A stretch of DNA of 64,000 nt from NCBI GenBank assembly GCA_004570955.1, contig SPPL01000009.1, positions 1-64,000 of the forward strand, in the 5' to 3' direction. The position numbers and the translations under genes are program-made. A model generated the notes under the pieces. The model was not told the DNA's origin. It ran no database searches and worked only from the letters and a program-made list of their open reading frames with translations. The first letter of the stretch is position 1, and each line of letters begins with the position of its first letter. Shown piece after piece: positions 59,557 through 64,000 of this stretch. The DNA is from Jeotgalicoccus nanhaiensis (lineage in GTDB: Bacteria; Bacillota; Bacilli; Staphylococcales; Salinicoccaceae).

Positions 59557-59652
59557 ATGATATTTTTAAAGATTGGCATGAGGAGTGAGCTTGAGGGTGT
59601 TCTGGTTTTACCGGGTGTCGCCGCTGCGAAAACTGCGGCGTCCATACATTAA
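59557..59652 (+). CDS. Candidate small protein, 31 residues
   Basis: ATG preceded by AAAGGTGA at 6 nt, an excellent ribosome site. The encoded peptide is MIFLKIGMRSELEGVLVLPG followed by VAAAKTAASIH. It sits alone on the plus strand between ispE (divergent) and the terminator of the ABC operon (convergent), with a plausible promoter. No membrane or signal segment is obvious. I do not recognise it. It could be a chance frame; the ribosome site and promoter are the only support. Confidence 0.35.
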   Translation: MIFLKIGMRSELEGVLVLPGVAAAKTAASIH

Positions 59653-59690
59653 AAAAGCACCGGACCCGCAGGATTTCGGTGCTCTTTACA
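59649..59690 (-). terminator. ABC operon terminator
   Basis: Stem AGCACCG/CGGTGCT (59659-59665, 59680-59686) with a partly paired interior, then TTTTTTAAT on the minus strand, directly after the last permease gene. Confidence 0.8.
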
Positions 59691-59692
59691 TA

Positions 59693-60403
59693 TTATTCAT
59701 CATTTTTACGTTTATTAAATGCCCACAGCACGAGCAGGAAGCTCACCGCGACCCAGGCAGCTAGAATGATAAATTCCATTGCTCCGCCGCTGCCTTCAAG
59801 CACAAACATGTGCTGATATATCGGAAAGTACTCTGCAATCTTGACCGCTGTGCTGTCCGGATCTGTAACCAGCATTTCAATATACGGTGTAAAACCGAAG
59901 ATAAACATAATCGGAATAATATATACCGATGTCGTCGCAACTGATTTTACAACGAGGCCAAGCCCTATTCCCACATTCAGGAAAAACAGTCCTGTCAGCA
60001 CGAGACTGATTATATTTTCCACAGTCCAGTAGTTTTCCGGTCCGATAATTATAATTGAAGCAACGAGTGATATTATTGTCATCAGCGTCACAACCATGCT
60101 CTTGCCGAGAATAATATCGATAATTGTCGCCGGCGACTGCAGCAGTCCTCTTAACGTATCTTTTTCATTTTCTTCAGCAATCATCGTCATAACCGCACTG
60201 AACATTACGGCAGAAAAGACGACACCTGCAAGAATCCCAAGTATTTCCAGCGGCATTTCGCCTTCTGCCCCTGCGCCGATTCCCACTCTTGAAAAGAACA
60301 CCGCCATCAGTATTGGAATCAGCACCGATGTAAACAGCATCATATTTTTCATAAATTCTTTCAGGTCTTTTTCAAATATTGCCATCGCTCTTGTCATATT
60401 CAT
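59693..60403 (-). CDS. ABC-2 type transporter permease (downstream copy)
   Basis: 236 residues with six hydrophobic stretches (about 21-40, 50-70, 98-120, 133-153, 160-182, 207-228), typical of ABC-2 exporters (NatB/CcmB-like). The cytoplasmic segment IAEENEKDTLRGLLQSPATI is the coupling region between helices 2 and 3. It adjoins the ATPase stop, with the ATPase start upstream, so the two form one export module. The substrate is unknown; peptide, drug or lipid export are options. Related in topology and coupling segment to the permease at 61.4-62.1 kb. Confidence 0.85.
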   Translation of the reverse strand: MNMTRAMAIFEKDLKEFMKNMMLFTSVLIPILMAVFFSRVGIGAGAEGEMPLEILGILAGVVFSAVMFSAVMTMIAEENEKDTLRGLLQSPATIIDIILGKSMVVTLMTIISLVASIIIIGPENYWTVENIISLVLTGLFFLNVGIGLGLVVKSVATTSVYIIPIMFIFGFTPYIEMLVTDPDSTAVKIAEYFPIYQHMFVLEGSGGAMEFIILAAWVAVSFLLVLWAFNKRKNDE

Positions 60404-61249
60404 TTAAACCAGCTCCTTACCAGTTACTTTTTTAAACACTTCTCCAAGTGTCGGGAAATCTGTTCTGACATCGGCAACTTCTTCGCTGAACAGTACATTA
60501 TTAAGCAGCTGTCTGTTTTCCTCTTTTTTCTCCACTGTTTTCATCGTGCCGTCGTTATAAGTAATATGGACTTCCTCGCGTTTGTATTTATGCCTTAAGT
60601 CAGATGGCGCCCCAGAGTCCTGAATAATTCCCTGATACAAAAAGGCGACTTTATCACATAGACGTGTTGCCTCATCCATATTGTGTGTCGTGAGTAAAAT
60701 AGTCGTCCCGTCATCACGCAGCTCCTCAAGCATGTCGTGAATTTTTTCAGTGGTCGTCGGATCGAGTGCTGATGTCGGCTCATCGAGAAATAAAATCGCC
60801 GGTCTGTGAATGACCGCTTTACATAAAAGAATTCTCTGCTTCATTCCTTTGGATAACTTGGATACAGTTTTATCGATTTCACTTTCGAGTCCTACATCTT
60901 TCAGTACTTTTTCAACTGACCCTTTCGGCGCATTGTACAGTTTTCTGAACAGCTCCAGATTATCTTTGACTGTCAGTCTTTCATACAAAGAACTTTTATC
61001 AGATAAAATTCCAAGGCTGCTGACATAATCATTTTTCGCGAACTGTTTATAGTTGTAGCTATTAACATTCACCTCTCCGCCCGACGGTTTAAATTCACCT
61101 GTCATAATTTTAATAGTTGTGGTCTTCCCCGAACCGCTCGGGCCAAGCAGCCCAAAAATCTGTCCCGCTTCCACATTAAATGTAATACCGCGCAGGGCGC
61201 GTTCACTGACGAATGACTTTTCAAGTTCTTTTACCTGGATCATGCTCAT
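60404..61249 (-). CDS. ABC transporter ATP-binding protein
   Basis: 281 residues, complete nucleotide-binding domain: Walker A GPSGSGKT (36-43), signature LSKGMKQ (132-138), Walker B AILFLDEP (151-158) and switch His in TTHNMDEA (189). A C-terminal extension of about 60 residues follows. GGAGG lies 7 nt before the ATG. It is the only intact ATPase of this locus and probably serves both flanking ABC-2 permeases. It has a separate promoter in the 61250-61421 gap. Confidence 0.92.
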   Translation of the reverse strand: MSMIQVKELEKSFVSERALRGITFNVEAGQIFGLLGPSGSGKTTTIKIMTGEFKPSGGEVNVNSYNYKQFAKNDYVSSLGILSDKSSLYERLTVKDNLELFRKLYNAPKGSVEKVLKDVGLESEIDKTVSKLSKGMKQRILLCKAVIHRPAILFLDEPTSALDPTTTEKIHDMLEELRDDGTTILLTTHNMDEATRLCDKVAFLYQGIIQDSGAPSDLRHKYKREEVHITYNDGTMKTVEKKEENRQLLNNVLFSEEVADVRTDFPTLGEVFKKVTGKELV

Positions 61250-61300
61250 ATGATTACCTCCAATTATTTTGCTTCTGCTCTCTTAACTAAAGTTTAGACG

Positions 61301-61332
61301 CAAAATAAAAACACCGCGATATAATCACGGTG
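61301..61332 (-). terminator. internal terminator between the two halves of the ABC locus
   Basis: 9-bp stem CACCGCGAT/ATCACGGTG (61312-61320, 61324-61332; one G-U pair) with a 3-nt loop, then TTTTTATTTTG on the minus strand. It lies between the LytTR/permease pair and the ATPase gene, downstream of the candidate LytTR promoter. It could end the first transcript or attenuate the second. Confidence 0.8.
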
Positions 61333-61350
61333 AGTTGTAGGAAATAAATA

Positions 61351-61359
61351 TTGAACTGT
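61351..61359 (-). promoter_or_regulatory. third ACAGTTCA element
   Basis: Minus strand ACAGTTCAA, identical in eight bases to the LytTR half-site at 61412-61420, placed 2 bases downstream of the -10 box. It may be an extra binding site or chance. Confidence 0.35.
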
Positions 61360-61361
61360 GT

Positions 61362-61390
61362 ACTATATCTATCCGCCGGGCTGTTAAATT
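61362..61390 (-). promoter_or_regulatory. candidate activator-dependent promoter of the ABC ATPase-permease pair
   Basis: Minus strand AATTTA (-35, 61385-61390, poor match), 17-bp spacer, TATAGT (-10, 61362-61367). A weak -35 next to a LytTR-like direct repeat is the usual layout of LytTR-activated promoters. Confidence 0.45.
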
Positions 61391-61391
61391 C

Positions 61392-61420
61392 CCGAAGTGT
61401 ACAGCACAGCTCTGAACTGT
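61392..61420 (-). promoter_or_regulatory. candidate LytTR-type direct repeat
   Basis: Minus strand ACAGTTCAG (61412-61420), 11-bp gap, ACACTTCGG (61392-61400): an imperfect 9-bp direct repeat with 20-bp period. It ends one base before the -35 hexamer. The first copy equals the AgrA-type consensus ACAGTTNAG. AgrA and PlnC sites have about 21-bp periods. Target assignment to the adjacent LytTR protein is inference. Confidence 0.5.
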
Positions 61421-61421
61421 A

Positions 61422-62123
61422 CTACAATGTTTTAGCACGTTTCAGCACTGCTAAATAGACTGAGAAGGTCGTCAAACCTAACCATATCAGCATAATAACG
61501 TAGGGCATTACACCAGCGTTATTATGTATCGCCATTAATTGATATACAGGAGTCCATTCAGCCAGTTTCATTAACAGGTGGCTGTCATTCAGAAAAAACG
61601 TTTCAATAATAGGTGTCATTCCTAATAAAAACAAGACGACCACACCGTAAACAGTCGAAGTCGACTGCAGTTTAGCAAGCAGTCCCGCAATTAATCCTAA
61701 ATTCAGGAATACTAAAGCTGCAATACCTAATCCTGATACAAGAGGCCAGCTGAGCACATCTACTTGTCCTGCAATCAAGAGCGAGATAACAGTAACTGCT
61801 GCAGTAACAAATAATACCAGTATACTTCTGCCTGCTATACCATTCATTAAATCCGATACATTATGTGTGACAAGCTTCAATAAACCATGTTCATTTTCTT
61901 CGGCGTATAACATTAAGGGAACATTGGTTGCTATTGAAGCAAGTGCTGTCCCGAGGAGTATAAATATCATTGCATCCGGCAAATCCTCTCTGACGTTGCG
62001 TGCCGGTGTACTGTACATCAAAGCCATAATCGGAGGCATGAGCAAGACTGTCAGAACTGCATAGTTTGTAAAATATTCTCTAATATCTCTATATATCGTC
62101 GCCCGTATTTTAAATAGATTCAT
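61422..62123 (-). CDS. ABC-2 type transporter permease (upstream copy)
   Basis: 233 residues with six hydrophobic segments (about 20-38, 50-72, 96-118, 127-146, 153-173, 206-228). The coupling segment LYAEENEHGLLKLVTHNVSD is placed like that of the downstream permease. The start follows AGGTGACC, 12 bases after the LytTR gene stop, so the two are co-transcribed. It has no ATPase directly next to it; the decayed ATPase domain of the LytTR protein occupies that place. Substrate unknown. Confidence 0.83.
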   Translation of the reverse strand: MNLFKIRATIYRDIREYFTNYAVLTVLLMPPIMALMYSTPARNVREDLPDAMIFILLGTALASIATNVPLMLYAEENEHGLLKLVTHNVSDLMNGIAGRSILVLFVTAAVTVISLLIAGQVDVLSWPLVSGLGIAALVFLNLGLIAGLLAKLQSTSTVYGVVVLFLLGMTPIIETFFLNDSHLLMKLAEWTPVYQLMAIHNNAGVMPYVIMLIWLGLTTFSVYLAVLKRAKTL

Positions 62124-62135
62124 AAGGTCACCTTT

Positions 62136-63041
62136 TTATAATTTTAGTAATTTATCCTGTATTTCGTTGAATTTAGTTCGGGATAACGGGATTCTGGACT
62201 TTTCCGAATTATCGATAATGACAGAATAAGTGTTTTTAGACCATGTAATAATTTCTTTTACTTTATGAAGATTAACGAGATAAGAACGGTGGCAGCGGTA
62301 AAAACCGTGAGCTTCGAGCTGTTCTTCTGCCCCCTGCAGGGTCGATTCCATTATAAATTTCTCCGAGCCGAGATTAATGTATACTTTACCATCATGACTT
62401 TCCAGATATTCAATCTCTTCTATAGTGACAAAAATCGTTTTATCATGTGCTTTCACTTTAATTTTGCTCACATTAGAAGAGCTGTCATCTTCAGTATTAT
62501 CCGTTGTCTCAACTGTCTCGAGCCCCTGTTCGCTTAATTTCATAACATCCGGCTGAACTATAAAGGCATCTTCCAGTCTCGACGATGCAACCAACAGTGA
62601 TTTCTCCTGCTGAATAAGCTGGTCTTTCATTTTATGAAACAGATGAATGTTATCATTAACTGTATTTAAAAATGGATCGATAAAAACTATATGCTGATTA
62701 TTGCTGAGCAGAGCATGGATATAAGCCAGTTTCTGAATGTCAGTCCGGTTCAACTTTGACAGGCTTGATACGGAGTCTGTAATATTAAATTGCCGGATTA
62801 AATCTTCTGTTTTCAATGGACTATTGTACCATTTTCTCAAATATTCAATATGCACTTTTAAATTCAGCCGTTTATAATATAAAAGGCCGCCTGAAAATAC
62901 ATGGGCACCTGCCTTCTCCATCGTATCGGAAAAAGTTTCAGCGAGCTCATACGGTATTTGCACTGCAAGACTTTTGCCGGCCTTCATTTTAATTTTTCCA
63001 TTAGACGGACGGCCCGTGATTTTTTGAATTTCTATATCCAT
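62136..63041 (-). CDS. LytTR transcriptional regulator with a degenerate ABC-ATPase domain
   Basis: 301 residues from the ATG at 63041 (MDIEIQKITG), with AGGAG 8 nt upstream; the open frame begins 14 codons earlier. The C-terminal third (about 195-298) is a LytTR DNA-binding domain: TIEEIEYLESHDGKVYI, FYRCHRSYLVNL and IPLSRTKF. Residues 1-175 follow the ABC-ATPase plan without catalysis. There is no Walker A, the signature is altered (SLSKLNRTDIQKLAYIHALL, about 92-112), the Walker B remnant is IVFIDP, and VASSRLEDAF replaces the switch-His region. An acidic linker (about 176-192) joins the halves. No receiver domain. It probably regulates the adjacent transporter. Confidence 0.85.
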   Translation of the reverse strand: MDIEIQKITGRPSNGKIKMKAGKSLAVQIPYELAETFSDTMEKAGAHVFSGGLLYYKRLNLKVHIEYLRKWYNSPLKTEDLIRQFNITDSVSSLSKLNRTDIQKLAYIHALLSNNQHIVFIDPFLNTVNDNIHLFHKMKDQLIQQEKSLLVASSRLEDAFIVQPDVMKLSEQGLETVETTDNTEDDSSSNVSKIKVKAHDKTIFVTIEEIEYLESHDGKVYINLGSEKFIMESTLQGAEEQLEAHGFYRCHRSYLVNLHKVKEIITWSKNTYSVIIDNSEKSRIPLSRTKFNEIQDKLLKL

Positions 63042-63129
63042 TGTCATTGCTCCTGTCGTATGAAATCTCTTTAAATTTACCATGGAAACGTAATCATGAC
63101 AATTTCACTGAAAAGATTAAGCAAAAGTC

Positions 63130-63158
63130 TTTATTTTCAATTCGAAATACTGTATATT
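63130..63158 (+). promoter_or_regulatory. candidate promoter of the FMN reductase gene
   Basis: TTTATT (63130-63135), 17-bp spacer, TATATT (63153-63158). The palindrome at 63166-63182 covers the expected start point. Confidence 0.45.
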
Positions 63159-63165
63159 AATAATC

Positions 63166-63182
63166 AGTTACAAAATGTAACT
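63166..63182. promoter_or_regulatory. operator-like inverted repeat before the FMN reductase gene
   Basis: Perfect 7-3-7 inverted repeat AGTTACA-AAA-TGTAACT, placed at the predicted transcription start and 35 bases before the ATG. It is consistent with a repressor site of the redox/quinone-sensing kind that controls many such reductases. The regulator is not identified. Confidence 0.55.
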
Positions 63183-63216
63183 TAATAATAAATGAACACT
63201 CCGGAGGAATTATACA

Positions 63217-63780
63217 ATGACTAAAATTGGTATTGTTACAGGAAGTACACGTGACTCACGCGTTAACTTACAAGTTGCAGAGTGGCTTAAAGACTTTGCT
63301 GAAAAATTAGATACAGGTGCTGAATTCGAAATCGTAGATATTAAAGATTACGAAGCACCATTGTTTAAAGAATCTTTACCGCCGTTAATGGCTAATAAAC
63401 AATACGGTTCTGATGTAATCAATAACTGGTCAGCTAAAATTGATTCACTTGACGGTTATATTTTTGTTACACCTGAATACAACAAAGCTGTTTCACCGGC
63501 ACTGAAAAACCTCCTTGACTACATCGGACCTGAATTCGGTAATAAATCAGCAGGAATCGTTGGCTACGGCTCAACTTTAGGTGTTGCTGCAACACTTTCA
63601 CTGCGTCAAATTCTTTCTAACTTCAATGTGGCAACTGTTGGACCTTTCGGTGCATTCAGCCTGTTCACTGACTTTGAAGAAATGTCTAAATTCGCACCTG
63701 CTGAAATACACAATCCGACTATTGAAGCTGTAATCACTACTACAGTTAACTGGGCTAACGGACTTAAATCAATCAGATAA
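63217..63780 (+). CDS. NADPH-dependent FMN reductase / azoreductase-like flavoprotein
   Basis: 187 residues of the NADPH-dependent FMN reductase family. The FMN phosphate loop GIVTGSTRDSRVN is at about 4-16. The FVTPEYNKAVSPALKNLLDYI segment (about 85-105) matches the family's PEYNxxxPxxLKNxxD core. These enzymes reduce FMN, quinones, azo compounds or chromate at the cost of NADPH. GGAGG precedes the ATG. Single gene with its own operator-like palindrome and a strong terminator. Confidence 0.92.
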   Translation: MTKIGIVTGSTRDSRVNLQVAEWLKDFAEKLDTGAEFEIVDIKDYEAPLFKESLPPLMANKQYGSDVINNWSAKIDSLDGYIFVTPEYNKAVSPALKNLLDYIGPEFGNKSAGIVGYGSTLGVAATLSLRQILSNFNVATVGPFGAFSLFTDFEEMSKFAPAEIHNPTIEAVITTTVNWANGLKSIR

Positions 63781-63787
63781 GACAGAT

Positions 63788-63827
63788 AAAAAACCTTTCA
63801 GGAACTTTGTCCTGAAAGGTTTTTTAT
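63788..63827. terminator. bidirectional terminator after the FMN reductase gene
   Basis: 13-bp perfect stem AAACCTTTCAGGA/TCCTGAAAGGTTT (63791-63803, 63810-63822) with 6-nt loop, six T after it on the plus strand and an A-rich flank before it. It serves the reductase gene and the convergent gene at the window edge. Confidence 0.92.
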
Positions 63828-64000
63828 TTAAAAGCCGAAAGAATCGTTAAATTTTTCAAGCACCGCCTGGTGTGCTTCTGCATTATTAAATGTATTATCC
63901 ACGAGTGCACCCAGCCTGAACAGAATATCATCGTTCTCGATTCCTTCTGAGCCGAAGTCCTGATCCAGAATATATACATATCCCGGAACAATATTTGCTT
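63828..64000 (-). CDS. Hypothetical protein, C-terminal part only
   Basis: Open frame running off the window edge; the stop TAA is at 63828-63830. The visible 56 codons end in EKFNDSFGF, with an acidic stretch (GSEGIENDDILFRLG) before a helical C terminus. I do not recognise the family. It is convergent with the FMN reductase gene and shares its terminator. The open frame in a minus-strand context and the terminator position support it being real. Confidence 0.55.
   Translation of the reverse strand, partial: ANIVPGYVYILDQDFGSEGIENDDILFRLGALVDNTFNNAEAHQAVLEKFNDSFGF

Overview
The window is a core, housekeeping stretch of a low-to-moderate-GC Firmicutes chromosome. Gene order matches the Bacillales/Staphylococcaceae pattern: ispE-purR-ridA-spoVG-glmU-prs-rplY-pth-mfd-mazG-rqcP-divIC-S1-tilS-hpt-ftsH-hslO-cysK-folP-folB-folK-lysS, then ctsR-mcsA-mcsB-clpC-radA-PIN/TRAM-ispD-ispF-gltX-cysE-cysS-mrnC-rlmB-yacP-sigH-rpmG-secE-nusG-rplK-rplA-rplJ-rplL-rsmC-rpoB-rpoC-rpsL-rpsG-fusA-tuf. 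Several proteins (RpoB, RpoC, Mfd, CtsR, Prs) closely resemble the Staphylococcus aureus versions as I remember them. However, the MEP isoprenoid genes ispD and ispF sit between the PIN/TRAM gene and gltX, as in Bacillus, whereas Staphylococcus uses the mevalonate route. My reading is a Staphylococcaceae member outside the main Staphylococcus group (Jeotgalicoccus/Salinicoccus-like). Several proteins have acidic tails, which would suit a salt-tolerant organism. Genus is inference.

Layout on the minus strand, read from high to low coordinates. (1) 63.0-59.7 kb: an accessory ABC-2 export locus. It has a LytTR regulator with a decayed ABC-ATPase domain, a permease, then a terminator plus a putative LytTR-controlled promoter, then an intact ATPase and a second permease. 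(2) 59.5-37.8 kb: cell wall precursors, purine salvage, transcription-repair coupling, division, folate, cysteine and lysyl-tRNA synthesis. (3) 37.6-32.6 kb: a variable island between lysS and ctsR, with a NERD protein, three tRNAs (Val, Gly, Ile), murT without its usual gatD partner, a ZIP metal transporter and a nucleoside transporter. (4) 32.4-27.9 kb: the CtsR-controlled protein-quality operon. A lone trpE-type gene sits on the plus strand between clpC and radA. (5) 26.2-15.6 kb: radA to nusG, including a cysteine T-box ahead of cysE-cysS. (6) 15.4-0.2 kb: ribosomal protein, RNA polymerase and elongation factor operons with an L10 leader. A plus-strand FMN reductase gene and a truncated gene lie at the right edge.

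Genes expected from the S. aureus/Bacillus order but absent here are the L7Ae-like gene between rpoC and rpsL, gatD next to murT, the flippase-like gene between mfd and mazG, and veg upstream of ispE. No rRNA, insertion sequence, prophage or CRISPR array is visible. The most unusual part is the LytTR/pseudo-ABC export locus with a direct repeat abutting a weak -35 box. Next are the orphan murT, the orphan trpE, a small ORF at 59557-59652, and several operator-like palindromes.
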